Part shown: piece by piece, positions 30,063 to 39,984 of the stretch
Position numbering within the stretch: position 1 is the stretch's first letter
Layout: the number at the start of each line of letters is the position of its first letter
Source of the DNA: Candidatus Peregrinibacteria bacterium GW2011_GWA2_33_10
GTDB taxonomy: Bacteria; Patescibacteriota; Gracilibacteria; UBA1369; GWC2-33-13
NCBI GenBank assembly: GCA_000989565.1
Contig: LBOO01000005.1
Location: 1 to 46,806, forward strand
Direction of reading: 5' to 3'
Length of the DNA: 46,806 nucleotides
Program-made: the position numbers and the translations under genes
Notes under the pieces: model-generated
What the model was told of the DNA's origin: nothing
The model's database searches: none
Seen by the model: only the letters and a program-made list of their open reading frames with translations

Positions 30063-32522
30063 ATGTCTGAAAAACAAAAATCAAACAAAAAGCTGATAAA
30101 ACTGGTCATCAGCTTATCAATAATGCTTGTTCTTATAGCTGCGGCATTATTTGCCATTAATGGCTACAATAATACCAATACCGAAAAAGGTAGCGCGAAA
30201 CTGCAAATCGAGAAAAAAAATTCACCTAAAAAAATTAAAGACGCGTCAAAAATTATCTCGCAAGCTACCGCGACTTTTGATGCTTTAGACATCAACATCA
30301 ACACTTTTATCGATTGGTATCTGATTTACGCCTCCAATGATCCTGTAAAATTAGAACAAGCTATAAAAAATGCCTGCGATAATTTTATTAATACTCAATC
30401 GAGTTTGGCTAAAACAGATGCTAACAAAACAAAATGCGCCAATACCCTTACGATAATTTTCAATGATATCAAAAAATACAAAGTATCTTCTGAAGAAACA
30501 ACCACCAGTACTGAATATGTCAGCGTAAAAACCTATACTCAACTTGCTGAAATTATAATCAATGATTTGCGCGCGGCAGAAAGCGCCGGTAACGACACTA
30601 TCCTTTTCTTCAATGCTCAAGAAATGAGAATGATAATGGATGAAATCGAAGCCATTCAAAAAGCTTCAGATGATGAGAAAAAAGCCGCGATAATCAAAGC
30701 GGCAAAAGATATTTCCAAATTGGCTGCAAATAAAGCCGACATTACCGCTTTAAACTCATACTGCGACACAAATTTTACCGATGAACAATTGGAAATATGT
30801 AAATTGGCCATCAGTTTAATTGAAATATATAAAGGAAGTGAAAGTCTGAACGGTCAAGTTTCTTCTGTCGTGATTCCTAAAATCTGCGAAACATACGCTC
30901 CGGATTATTCGGATTGTGCCGTAATTTTAAATATAATCGCCAAAAACATTCAAGAATATTATGTCGCTTACAGTAAAAACACCTCATTGGTAGAACCTTT
31001 TGTAGTAAGCGTTATAACTGATTTGATGAATTCCGGTTATCTGAAAATTACTTTGGAAGATATTCAAAAAATTACAAATAGTGTAAACGCGATACAACTA
31101 GCAATTGCCAACGGAGATATAAAAACAGCAGTCACTTTATCCCAAGAATTAGCCAAAGAAATATCAACAATTGTGGTAACTGAAGAAAATATCCAAAAAG
31201 CATTAATTTTCTGCAACCAAGCTGAAAATGAAAAAACCGAAAATATATGTATTTTGCTGGCAAAATCCGCGGCTCTCTACACGGATTCGGAATTGGTGAA
31301 TGGTGATATTATAGAAGAAGTTTGCGAAAACACTTTTACCACGGAAGAAAATATAGGCAAATGTATGATTGGATTGGAAATAATAGTTAAAGAAATTGAG
31401 GATTGGTATAAAGGCGGCTATAGCGTAGTGGATATGGAGCAATATTTAGTATCTATTATTGATGAATTATATAAAGCCGGCGCGATCACGGATGAAGAAA
31501 ATTATCAACAAATAGTTACCATCATCGAAAGCGCGAATGCTTTCCACAAGGCAATAATTGAAAAAGATAAAGAAGCGATGAAAAAAAGCGCGGAAACTTT
31601 ATCTGTAGAAATCGCTAAATTAATTAAAAATAATGTAACGATTGAAGATCTCGAAAAAGTATGCGAAAAATCAACGAAAAGCGAACTTTGTAAAACATTT
31701 ATAGAAACTACCATAATATTAAATGAATATGGCATTAAAACAAAAGAAGATGTAAAACCTACGTTAATCGCTTTGAGCTGTCAAAAAGCTTTCCCTGAAG
31801 ATACTGACAAACAACAATCTTGTGTCAATGCTATGACAGCAATTTCAGACTTGGCAAAATACTATTATGAAACTTTCGACATTAATGAATATCAAGCCAA
31901 TAAAGATGAAAACAACAATGGTATAAACGATTATATTGAAACCATGACAAAACAATTCTTAAATGATGTTGTAAATATATTGACTGCGAACATACAATCC
32001 CAAGATTTACAAAATTTTGTCAAAGCTCTAAAAAATTATAATGAATCTGAAAAAACACAAGAAGATAAAGAAAACCTTAAAACTTCCTCTAAAGAATTAG
32101 GAAAATCTCTTATAACAAACGAAAAAGCAGTAGAAACAGCAAAAAAAGTTTGTGAAGAAAAAATTACCGATGAAACATTGCAGGAATCATGTAAAACTGC
32201 TGTTTTAGCCTTGGAAATTTATCAAAACTCTCAAAACGCCAATAAAAGCGATGAAGATAAACAAGAAGATATGAGCGAACTCATAAGCAGGATTTGCTCA
32301 AAATCCGATGACCCGACAACCTGTACAAAAAGCCTGAATGCAATAAACAATACAGCAAAAAAATATTACCCTGAATACAAATCCACAGAGGAAAGCTTGG
32401 AAAATTACTTAACTGATACCAAAAAACAAGAAATTGTCGCAACTCTGGCAAAAGAATTATTTATTGCCGAGGTTATAACAATAGGTGATTTAATCGCTAT
32501 TCTTGAAGCTTCTCAAAACTAA
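30063..32522 (+). CDS. Membrane-anchored helical repeat protein with nine cysteine pairs, 819 residues
   Basis: A short basic N-terminus and a single membrane segment (about 11-33) place the rest outside the membrane. The remainder is almost all helical. There are 18 cysteines, every one in a close pair: 105/125, 234/246, 275/285, 384/396, 421/434, 534/543, 573/587, 698/710 and 745/754. The first members of alternate pairs recur about every 150 residues (234, 384, 534, 698; and 105, 275, 421, 573, 745). This gives a repeat of about 150 residues with two cysteine hairpins, most likely disulfide-stapled helices. No known domain is recognised. It is first in a unit with a 663-residue paralogue 62 bp downstream. 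Ligand and role unknown; a surface scaffold or adhesin is possible. Confidence 0.8.
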   Translation: MSEKQKSNKKLIKLVISLSIMLVLIAAALFAINGYNNTNTEKGSAKLQIEKKNSPKKIKDASKIISQATATFDALDININTFIDWYLIYASNDPVKLEQAIKNACDNFINTQSSLAKTDANKTKCANTLTIIFNDIKKYKVSSEETTTSTEYVSVKTYTQLAEIIINDLRAAESAGNDTILFFNAQEMRMIMDEIEAIQKASDDEKKAAIIKAAKDISKLAANKADITALNSYCDTNFTDEQLEICKLAISLIEIYKGSESLNGQVSSVVIPKICETYAPDYSDCAVILNIIAKNIQEYYVAYSKNTSLVEPFVVSVITDLMNSGYLKITLEDIQKITNSVNAIQLAIANGDIKTAVTLSQELAKEISTIVVTEENIQKALIFCNQAENEKTENICILLAKSAALYTDSELVNGDIIEEVCENTFTTEENIGKCMIGLEIIVKEIEDWYKGGYSVVDMEQYLVSIIDELYKAGAITDEENYQQIVTIIESANAFHKAIIEKDKEAMKKSAETLSVEIAKLIKNNVTIEDLEKVCEKSTKSELCKTFIETTIILNEYGIKTKEDVKPTLIALSCQKAFPEDTDKQQSCVNAMTAISDLAKYYYETFDINEYQANKDENNNGINDYIETMTKQFLNDVVNILTANIQSQDLQNFVKALKNYNESEKTQEDKENLKTSSKELGKSLITNEKAVETAKKVCEEKITDETLQESCKTAVLALEIYQNSQNANKSDEDKQEDMSELISRICSKSDDPTTCTKSLNAINNTAKKYYPEYKSTEESLENYLTDTKKQEIVATLAKELFIAEVITIGDLIAILEASQN

Positions 32523-32584
32523 AAAACAGCTTCTTCTATTCGAAGCCATTTAAAATATTTTATATTCATTTAATAAAAACAAAA

Positions 32585-34576
32585 ATGACAGACCAAAACA
32601 AATCAAACAAATCTAAAAAAATAATTTTTGGATTGGCAGTACTCCTCGTTTTCGTAATAACTATAGTTTTTATAGGCTCACAAAACTATAAAGGAGATAA
32701 AGATCCCGGCAGCGCTCAATTACAATTACAGAAAAAAAGTGCTCCAAAAACAAAGCCGGCTTCCATAGCTTCAATTATTTCTAAAAACGCTGAAGCCTTC
32801 AAAGCAACGGAAGATAAAATCGCGCTTCTGATCAAAATTTATCAAATTGCAAAAGACCCGTCTGAAGTTGCAAAATATATAGATTCAGCTTGTAATAAAC
32901 AATTCACGCCTGACTCAGATGCGGCTAAAAAATGTATCGCAATCTTAAAAGCGGCTGACGTACAATTACGACTTTATTATCAAGCAGCAGAAAAACCAAC
33001 TGCAAAAACATTAATGACTAATATGCTTGTTGACCTTACTACACCTCCGGAGGATGTACTTTCCCCAAGTTTGGTAACTGATATTCCAACTATAAACGCA
33101 AGCCTTCAAGCTCTGATTAAAGCTGTTGAATCAGGAAATAAAGAAGAAATTGTAATTGCTGCCACTAAACTGGCCGGCGACATTTATACTTTAGCTGAAA
33201 ACGCAGGCACATTACAAAAAGCAATGGATTATTGCGTTACACAAAGCAAATACGAAAATCTATGTAAACTGGCTGTAAGTATCAAAAACTTTTATGACAC
33301 ATACACAATTGAGGGAAAAGAAGACTTGGCTCCCGCTTTAATCGATGCCGCTTGCAATAAAGCATTTGCTGAAAATTCAGCTGAAAATTTGGCAACTTGT
33401 GTTGATGTCGCGACTATTGCTTTAGAAACATACCAAAACGGCAGCTACACAAAAGACAAAACAGGTTTTGAAGCCTATGTTAAAGACGTAATGACCGCTT
33501 TAACGTCCGGCGAAAATCCCGTGATTAAAATCAATGAAAATTTAACTGCTGTAATTCAAAGCTTCACTGCTTTAGCTGAAGCAATGCAAAATGAAGTTGC
33601 GGGAGACGAACAAGATGCCGCGAAAGCATTTGCAATGGAAATGGCAAAATTAACATTAAACATTGCGTCTGAAGATTTGGCCGCGACCAAATCTGCATGT
33701 TTGGCACAACTTGAAAATGAAAATGAAGAACAAATTTGCGAATATTTAATCACCGGTATAAATCTTTTAAATAATTATATTGCCACCGGAGAATCAGGTG
33801 AATTGAACAAAGAAGCAATAGTTGATACTGCTTGCGAGTTGGCTATAGACAAAATGAACAGCGAAGATAAACCGGCTGCCAAAGAGAAATGTAAAAATAC
33901 AGTCAATGCTATTATGGAAATAACTGCAAAATATAAAACTGAATATCAGACTGAAAAAGAAACAAATCCCGATCTTACCGTAAAAACATATTTAACAGAC
34001 AACGAAAATGCAACTTTAATCGCATTCATACTTGACTTAAGCAATTCATTGGCTTCAATCAATCTTTCAGCGGAAGAATTAACTTTAATAACAAATGCTC
34101 TTAAAGCTTTCAAAGATGTTGAAAATTTAGAAGGATTCATCAAAACATCGGCAAATTTAGGTAAAACCTTATTATCTATTGCTGATACGGAAATTTTAAC
34201 TGACAAATGTGAACAAGTTGAAGATCCTGAAATGTGCAAAACAGTGGTTGGCTTGATTGCGATCTATCAAGACGCTGAAAAAAGCGGAGACAGCTCAAAA
34301 CAAGCTATTATAGACAGCAGTATAAATTTGGTTTGCGCTGATGATGAAAGCGAAACAGGAGTTGATGAAAATTGTGTCGGAGCATTGACTGATTTAACAA
34401 AATTAACTCAAGCCGAATATGAATTATACAAAAATTCAGGCTATGATAAACCTCAAGACTATATAGACGCGAATTCAGACAAAATCAATGAAATAATTTT
34501 AAATGTAATTAAAATAGCATTTAAATACGAATACATCACAGTTGAAGAGGCCATGAAAATCATAAAAGGACTATAG
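32585..34576 (+). CDS. Paralogous membrane-anchored paired-cysteine helical repeat protein, 663 residues
   Basis: This is the paralogue of the preceding gene, with the same layout: basic start, one membrane segment (about 12-31), the shared GSAxLQ(I/L)xKK motif, then extracellular helical repeats. It has 14 cysteines in seven pairs: 103/117, 217/227, 257/272, 372/385, 417/436, 542/551 and 584/597. The spacing of about 155-170 residues matches its partner, but there is one repeat fewer. Typical pair contexts are DAACNKAFAENSAENLATC and DYCVTQSKYENLC. The genes probably arose by duplication, followed by loss or gain of a repeat. It is followed by a strong terminator. Function unknown. Confidence 0.8.
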   Translation: MTDQNKSNKSKKIIFGLAVLLVFVITIVFIGSQNYKGDKDPGSAQLQLQKKSAPKTKPASIASIISKNAEAFKATEDKIALLIKIYQIAKDPSEVAKYIDSACNKQFTPDSDAAKKCIAILKAADVQLRLYYQAAEKPTAKTLMTNMLVDLTTPPEDVLSPSLVTDIPTINASLQALIKAVESGNKEEIVIAATKLAGDIYTLAENAGTLQKAMDYCVTQSKYENLCKLAVSIKNFYDTYTIEGKEDLAPALIDAACNKAFAENSAENLATCVDVATIALETYQNGSYTKDKTGFEAYVKDVMTALTSGENPVIKINENLTAVIQSFTALAEAMQNEVAGDEQDAAKAFAMEMAKLTLNIASEDLAATKSACLAQLENENEEQICEYLITGINLLNNYIATGESGELNKEAIVDTACELAIDKMNSEDKPAAKEKCKNTVNAIMEITAKYKTEYQTEKETNPDLTVKTYLTDNENATLIAFILDLSNSLASINLSAEELTLITNALKAFKDVENLEGFIKTSANLGKTLLSIADTEILTDKCEQVEDPEMCKTVVGLIAIYQDAEKSGDSSKQAIIDSSINLVCADDESETGVDENCVGALTDLTKLTQAEYELYKNSGYDKPQDYIDANSDKINEIILNVIKIAFKYEYITVEEAMKIIKGL

Positions 34577-34600
34577 TAAACACAGTAAATTGACACCTAA

Positions 34601-34640
34601 AAAGCTGAAAGGAATTGATTTCCTTTCAGCTTTTTTAATT
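34601..34640 (+). terminator. Rho-independent terminator after the paired-cysteine genes
   Basis: A perfect 14-bp stem (AAAGCTGAAAGGAA at 34601-34614 with 34620-34633) closes a 5-nt loop. The stem is preceded by A-rich and followed by T-rich sequence. It lies 25 bp after the stop at 34576. Confidence 0.9.
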
Positions 34641-34654
34641 TTAAAATAAAAAGT

Positions 34655-34810
34655 AACCAGTGATTGGACTAAAGTAAACGGTTTTTGTCATACCGAGCGT
34701 AGCGTAGCGGAGTCGAGGTATCTAGGGACAAAACAACGTTAAACTTTTTACCGTTCCCGGATTCCTCGACTTCGCTCGGAATGACATAAACCGGCCACTG
34801 GTCACCGGCC
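34655..34810. repeat. TGTCAT-CCGAGCG family inverted repeat (REP-like)
   Basis: The left arm begins TGTCATACCGAGCG at 34686. The right arm, ending 34786, is its complement (ATTCCTCGACTTCGCTCGGA then ATGACA). Outer arms (ACCAGTG near 34657 and CACTGGT near 34796) extend the pairing. The family TGTCATTCCGAGCGAAG...GAGGAATCT is dispersed in many bacterial genomes. A second member starts at 46731. Confidence 0.8.
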
Positions 34811-34816
34811 ACTAAC

Positions 34817-35620
34817 TTAAAACCACCCCACAGCATTCTTAAAAATCGCCAATCCATCACCTACCTCAGCCAATTCCTTACCGCTTCTAAGCCTCATCTC
34901 CTTTTCCAAAGTCCATAAATCCGATTGAGTAAAAAAAATTGCTCTTTCCGGATGTGGCATCATACCCATAATCCTGCCGGATTCATCGCAAACCGCCGCA
35001 GTATCAAGCAAGGCTCCATTCGGATTGATTGGAAATTCACCATTCGCCAAATCCCCATGAGAATAAGAATATTTTAACGGAATTTGCTGATTTTCTTCCA
35101 ATCTTTCCAAAGTTGAATTCTCCGCATAAAAATTGCCTTCTCCATGAGCGATTGGAATATGCAAAACATCAAGACCCCGCGTAAATACACATTTCTCTGA
35201 ATTTGCCTTCACGTCAACAAATCTACATTCATATCTAGCCGTAGAATTATGGCGAAACGCGACCTGAGGTTCCCCGTATTTACCAAAAGTAGCCGGAATT
35301 AAGCCCGTTAAAGACAAAATTTGACAACCATTACATATTCCGAGTATTAGAGTCTGCCTTTTTACAAAATCTAAAATTTGCTCTTTCAAATTATTTTTAA
35401 GCTTATTCGCGTACGCATTACCACTCCCCGTGTCATCGCCGAATGAAAAACCGCCCGGAATAGCTAAAATTTGATAATCTTTTAAATTTTTAACACCATC
35501 AATCAAATCATTAATATGTACAATTTCTGACTTAGCTCCCGCTTTATCAAAAGCAAATGCGGTTTCTTCCTCGCAATTTATTCCATAACCTGTTAACACA
35601 ATAACTTTTGGATTTGCCAT
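34817..35620 (-). CDS. purQ: Phosphoribosylformylglycinamidine synthase, glutaminase subunit
   Basis: PurQ releases ammonia from glutamine for the PurL reaction (FGAR to FGAM, step four of purine synthesis). The class I glutamine amidotransferase has nucleophile Cys96 in LGICNGCQIL and the His223/Glu225 pair in MMPHPERA. FSFGDDTGSG (58-67) is the PurQ-specific N-terminal signature. At 267 residues it is longer than the short PurQ of Bacillus (about 227) and like the form paired with large PurL. It follows purL by 26 bp in the same direction. A REP-like repeat lies past its stop. Confidence 0.95.
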   Translation of the reverse strand: MANPKVIVLTGYGINCEEETAFAFDKAGAKSEIVHINDLIDGVKNLKDYQILAIPGGFSFGDDTGSGNAYANKLKNNLKEQILDFVKRQTLILGICNGCQILSLTGLIPATFGKYGEPQVAFRHNSTARYECRFVDVKANSEKCVFTRGLDVLHIPIAHGEGNFYAENSTLERLEENQQIPLKYSYSHGDLANGEFPINPNGALLDTAAVCDESGRIMGMMPHPERAIFFTQSDLWTLEKEMRLRSGKELAEVGDGLAIFKNAVGWF

Positions 35621-35646
35621 ATAAATTAAAATTAAAAATAATAAAA

Positions 35647-38640
35647 TTAGTATTTACTTAGCCTTTTTCTGTAACTTCCATTCAATTTATCCAAATCTTC
35701 ATCAACAATCACATTTCCTTTCAAACCGCGAATAGTGATTTTATTGGTATTTACAACTTTTCCGACCAAATCGCATGGAAGACCCCTCATGACACTTTCG
35801 AATTTTTCTTTTTTAGAAGGATCAACTGTCACGATAAACCTTGATTGACTTTCAGAAAATAACAAATAATCATCTCTTTCCACATCGCCACTAATATCAA
35901 TTTTACTTAAATTAACTTCTATTCCCAATTTTCCGGCCAAAGCCTTTTTTGCCAAAGCTACTCCAATACCTCCAAAATCCACGCTCTGGCATGAAACAAC
36001 TAAATCTTTTTGTATTGCTTCATACATTTTTCTATATATATTTTTAGCCAAATCACTATCAACTTCAGGCATTTTATTCCCGATAAATTTTTCTTTTCCA
36101 TCCTTCTCTCCCAAATAAGCAAAATATTCACTTCCTCCAAGCTCTTCTTTTGTTTTGCCAATCACATAGATCAAATCACCATCAAATTTACAATCCATGG
36201 AAACACATTTCCGAACGTCTTCAATCACTCCAATCGAAGAAATAAGCAATGTAGGCAAAACTGAAATATCAATTGGATTTCCATCTCGATCAAAACCCTT
36301 AAAATCATTAAACATACTGTCTTTTCCTGAAATTAAAGGCGTACCAAAACTCACCGCGTAATCATAACAAGCTTTTGCCGCATCCTTCAACTGTCCAAGT
36401 CTTTTAGGATCCTGACTACTACACCAACAAAAATTATCAAGCAAAGCCAAATGATCCAAATTTCCTCCAACGGAGATTGCGTTTCTGATAGCGTTATCAA
36501 TTGAACAAGCAGCCATATGATAAGCATCTATCTCGCTATAATTCGGATAAAGCGCCTGTGAAACCACCACTCCTTTATTGGAATCCAATCTCGGTTTAAT
36601 CACATAAGCATTAGCATTTACTTTCCCTTTTCCCTGCAAAGGCAATAAACAAGCGCTGCCTTGGACCATGTGATCATATTGATAAGAAATAAAATCATAA
36701 CTGCAAATATTCAATCTTCCTATCATATCATTTAAAACCTCACCCAATTTTTCCGGAACAGGCATATCGGGTTCATCAAATTTAACTTTATAATCCTCTG
36801 TTTTAAGTGGATAATATTCCAAACCTTCATGCAAAAACTCCATATCCATATTCATGATTTCTTTACCGTTGAATTTCACAATAGCGCGATCAGTATCGTT
36901 AAATTCTCCAATAATCACAGCTTCAACACTTCTTCTTTCCATCAATGACTTAAATTCTGCCCATTTTTCTTTCGACACGGATAAAGTCATTCTTTCCTGA
37001 GATTCGGAAATCCAAATTTTCCAAGGCTCCAGATTAGGATATTTCAAAGGAACTTTTTCCAAATCAACAACAAACCCGCCGCATTCTTTAGCCATTTCAG
37101 ACACGCTACAAGAAATACCTCCGGCCCCATTATCCGTGATACTGTTATAAAGATGCTTATCCCTTGCTTCTTTTACAATCGCGTCACTAAGCTTCTTTTG
37201 CGTAATCGGATCTCCGATTTGCACAGCAGTCGCAGGACTGCCACTATCCAAAGCTTCGGAAGAAAAAGTAGCTCCATGAATACCATCCTGCCCGACTCTA
37301 CCTCCAACACAAACAATATAATCTCCTGATTTTGCTTTTTTAACATGACCTTGTTTACCATCAACATCTTTTGGCATCAAACCAACCGTTCCCACAAAAA
37401 CAAGAGGTTTGCCTTTATATCTTTTATCAAAATATTTAAAACCGCATGGCGTTGGAATTCCCGAACAATTACCCCCGAAATTAACCCCGGCCACAACTCC
37501 CTCCATTATTCTTTTAGGTGAAAGCATTTTATTCGTTCTCTTTTGATCTCTATATAGTGGCCATTTATCTTCCGGGTCAGCAAAACAATAACCATAACGA
37601 TTCAAAATCGGTTTTGCCCCCAATCCAAAACCTATACAGTCGCGATTAACTCCCACAATTCCTGTAATCGCGCCTCCAAACGGATCCAAGGCCGAAGGAC
37701 TATTATGAGTTTCCACTTTATCAGTAATCATATAATCGTCATCAAACTCAATAGCACCGGAATTATCTTTAAACACGGAAATACAAATATCTTCTTTCCC
37801 TTTATCCTTCCTCACCTTTTCAGTCGCGCCTTTAATATATTTTTTATAAATTCCTTCACTTATATCATCCATTGGACTGGCAAAAATCGTATGCTTGCAA
37901 TGTTCGCTCCATGTTTGCGCCACAGATTCAATTTCAATATCATAAGGATTACGTTTTTCCACATTTTTAAAATAATCTCTGATCAATTTCATAAAATTCA
38001 AAGACAAAGCCAAAGGCCCTCTAAATTCCCCGTTTTTCGGATCTTTCACTCCTTTTTTACCGATTTCTAAAAGCTCGTCATCTGACATTTCAGCCAAATT
38101 AATCTCATCAGCTTCAATGTTTCCATGTAATTTGACTTTTGGCACAATAGTATTCATACCCAAATCTTCTTTAAATTGAGCTTTGTTTTTAATTCTCACC
38201 CTTTGAATAATCGGATTATATAAACTATCCGCAATAGCTTTAACTTCATCTTCAATTAATTGCCCTTTAATAAAAGTAATCTGAGAAGTATAAACACCCT
38301 CCCCATCTTTAAACGTCATTTTCAAAAGATCCTCGATAGTTTCCTTAGCCGTATGCCCAATATTATCAGTCACCCCGGGCAAAAATCCCACTTCAATCGC
38401 GAAGTCAAATTCTTTAGGAATCAAAGCCTCATCCACAACAAACTTTTCAATCACCTTATTGGACAGCACGCAACCAATTTTATTTAAATCATCATTGGAA
38501 AAATCATGATCAATAGTATAAACATCGTTCAAAAAAACCTCTTTAATTTTTTCCCCAAATTCAAAATCATTAAATCTCCTTTTCCTAACCTGCGCCCGAG
38601 TATCATCAATCTTAAAAGCAACTTCAATTTTATTTGCCAT
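35647..38640 (-). CDS. purL: Phosphoribosylformylglycinamidine synthase, synthetase subunit with PurS-like N-terminus
   Basis: PurL uses ATP and ammonia from PurQ to turn FGAR into FGAM. The 997-residue protein has an N-terminal region (about 1-160) that looks like PurS-type segments (KIEVAFK...; FAIEVGFLPGVTDNIGHTA 80-98). The linker and FGAM synthase core follow. AQTWSEHCKHT (241-251) contains the catalytic His. ETHNSPSALDPFGGAITGIV (310-329) is the ATP-site signature. AIR-synthase-like repeats run to the C-terminus. There is no glutaminase domain; PurQ is encoded next door. It is thus intermediate between the small PurL plus PurS system and the single-chain 1300-residue enzyme. No separate purS is present in the window. 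Transcribed with purQ. Confidence 0.93.
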   Translation of the reverse strand: MANKIEVAFKIDDTRAQVRKRRFNDFEFGEKIKEVFLNDVYTIDHDFSNDDLNKIGCVLSNKVIEKFVVDEALIPKEFDFAIEVGFLPGVTDNIGHTAKETIEDLLKMTFKDGEGVYTSQITFIKGQLIEDEVKAIADSLYNPIIQRVRIKNKAQFKEDLGMNTIVPKVKLHGNIEADEINLAEMSDDELLEIGKKGVKDPKNGEFRGPLALSLNFMKLIRDYFKNVEKRNPYDIEIESVAQTWSEHCKHTIFASPMDDISEGIYKKYIKGATEKVRKDKGKEDICISVFKDNSGAIEFDDDYMITDKVETHNSPSALDPFGGAITGIVGVNRDCIGFGLGAKPILNRYGYCFADPEDKWPLYRDQKRTNKMLSPKRIMEGVVAGVNFGGNCSGIPTPCGFKYFDKRYKGKPLVFVGTVGLMPKDVDGKQGHVKKAKSGDYIVCVGGRVGQDGIHGATFSSEALDSGSPATAVQIGDPITQKKLSDAIVKEARDKHLYNSITDNGAGGISCSVSEMAKECGGFVVDLEKVPLKYPNLEPWKIWISESQERMTLSVSKEKWAEFKSLMERRSVEAVIIGEFNDTDRAIVKFNGKEIMNMDMEFLHEGLEYYPLKTEDYKVKFDEPDMPVPEKLGEVLNDMIGRLNICSYDFISYQYDHMVQGSACLLPLQGKGKVNANAYVIKPRLDSNKGVVVSQALYPNYSEIDAYHMAACSIDNAIRNAISVGGNLDHLALLDNFCWCSSQDPKRLGQLKDAAKACYDYAVSFGTPLISGKDSMFNDFKGFDRDGNPIDISVLPTLLISSIGVIEDVRKCVSMDCKFDGDLIYVIGKTKEELGGSEYFAYLGEKDGKEKFIGNKMPEVDSDLAKNIYRKMYEAIQKDLVVSCQSVDFGGIGVALAKKALAGKLGIEVNLSKIDISGDVERDDYLLFSESQSRFIVTVDPSKKEKFESVMRGLPCDLVGKVVNTNKITIRGLKGNVIVDEDLDKLNGSYRKRLSKY

Positions 38641-38698
38641 GAAAAGAAATTAAAATACAAAAGATTTATTAAGCAATCTTTTTATAGCAAAAAAAGAA

Positions 38699-38729
38699 TG
38701 AAAAATAAAGTAGGAGATTCTCTTACTTT
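38699..38729 (-). terminator. Terminator of the MFS transporter gene
   Basis: On the minus strand the arms AAAGTAAGAG and CTCCTACTTT (38707-38729, one mismatch) enclose a 3-nt loop. They are followed by ATTTTT. The stem overlaps the stop codon at 38728-38730. The rest of the 87-bp gap to purL shows no clear promoter. Confidence 0.6.
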
Positions 38730-39924
38730 AATTATCTCTCAACCCTTCCTCCCCTTTAACTGAAAACGCCACATGCGTAACATACAACATCAATAAAAAT
38801 AAAGCTAAAAATATAAATTTATAAGGCAATATTAAAAGTATTGCAGCAAAAATTACCCTTCCTAAAATCGAACCAATATCAATGGAAGACATATAAGGAC
38901 CGTAATAATGCCTCACTGAATTTTCAGGAACTAATTCCCAAAAATAAGATTCTCTCGTAGGTTCGATAAAAGCTACGGGAATACTTGCAAAAACAAATAA
39001 AACCATCAAAAGATAAATATTATCAATAAAAAAAGCAGCAAGCGCGACAGTTGATAAAATAGAATTCCCGACAGTAAACAATTTTTTTGCCCCGATTTTA
39101 TGCTGATATTTTCCCACAAAATACTCCAAAAAAATAAGAGGAATCGGTATAGCGGCAAGAAAATAACCCACCCAAATAACAGATAAAGATTCGGAAATTA
39201 ATAAAGGCAAATAAATATAAATTATAGTCCACCAAATATACAATCCCACACTGATTAAATAAGTTTTTTTAAGCTCTTTATGCTGCCAAATATATTTAAA
39301 ATTCTGTAGAGAACAAAAATTTTTGTTCCCTACATTTATTTTAATTTTATGAGAAGAATCCTTAATCTTAAAAATAATGAACACTGCCAACGCAAATAAC
39401 AAAAACACCGCTGAAAATACATAAATTTTTCTAATCCCATATTCCTCAGCCACAAAACCCGCAATAAGCGGCCCAATCAACCACCCCAAATTAGCCAGCA
39501 TATAAACTAACCCCTGATTCTTCGAAATCGAACGTTTTTCCGAATTGCCCCTAATCAAAAGACCATACGATTCCCTTCGTAAAACAAGCGAAATAACCAA
39601 ACAAATCGTAATAAGAAAAAACACCCAAAAATTCTCAGTAAAATAATAAATCAAATAAGACACAATCGACGTAATCATACAATAAGCAAACAATTTCGCT
39701 TCATCGGACTTTTCCACCAATGGAACAAAAAAGAAAAAAGCCAAAGTGGAAATAAACGTAAATAAGCCCGACAAAAAGCCAACCATTGAATCGCTCTTAA
39801 TAAATTCTTTCATATAAACGGCCCAAAAAGTATCCCCCATCGCCCACCCAATAGTCATAATCACACCAACAAAAGTAAGTTCAGCGATTCGATGCGGTTT
39901 TCTATGTGTAAAATTAATAGGCAT
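38728..39924 (-). CDS. Major facilitator superfamily transporter
   Basis: This 398-residue membrane protein has about 12 hydrophobic segments in two groups of six. The first begins TFVGVIMTIGWAMGDTFWAVYM (17-38). An MFS-like loop after helix two (PLVEKSDEAKLFAYC, about 68-82) is recognisable. The region QGLVYMLANLGWLIGPLIAG (about 138-157), with NxGWxxGPxxxG, is the helix-five motif of many drug and sugar exporters. The substrate cannot be named. It is transcribed from its own promoter and ends in a terminator, separate from purL. Start is the ATG just downstream of the promoter. Confidence 0.88.
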   Translation of the reverse strand: MPINFTHRKPHRIAELTFVGVIMTIGWAMGDTFWAVYMKEFIKSDSMVGFLSGLFTFISTLAFFFFVPLVEKSDEAKLFAYCMITSIVSYLIYYFTENFWVFFLITICLVISLVLRRESYGLLIRGNSEKRSISKNQGLVYMLANLGWLIGPLIAGFVAEEYGIRKIYVFSAVFLLFALAVFIIFKIKDSSHKIKINVGNKNFCSLQNFKYIWQHKELKKTYLISVGLYIWWTIIYIYLPLLISESLSVIWVGYFLAAIPIPLIFLEYFVGKYQHKIGAKKLFTVGNSILSTVALAAFFIDNIYLLMVLFVFASIPVAFIEPTRESYFWELVPENSVRHYYGPYMSSIDIGSILGRVIFAAILLILPYKFIFLALFLLMLYVTHVAFSVKGEEGLRDN

Positions 39925-39946
39925 ATTAAAATAAAGTAATCTATTA

Positions 39947-39975
39947 ATTTTACCTTAAATAAGCTATAATTTCAA
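39947..39975 (-). promoter_or_regulatory. Promoter of the MFS transporter gene
   Basis: On the minus strand TTGAAA (39970-39975), a 17-bp spacer and TAAAAT (39947-39952). The leader to the ATG at 39924 is about 16 nt. It occupies most of the gap between the two genes. Confidence 0.6.
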
Positions 39976-39984
39976 TTTACTAAT

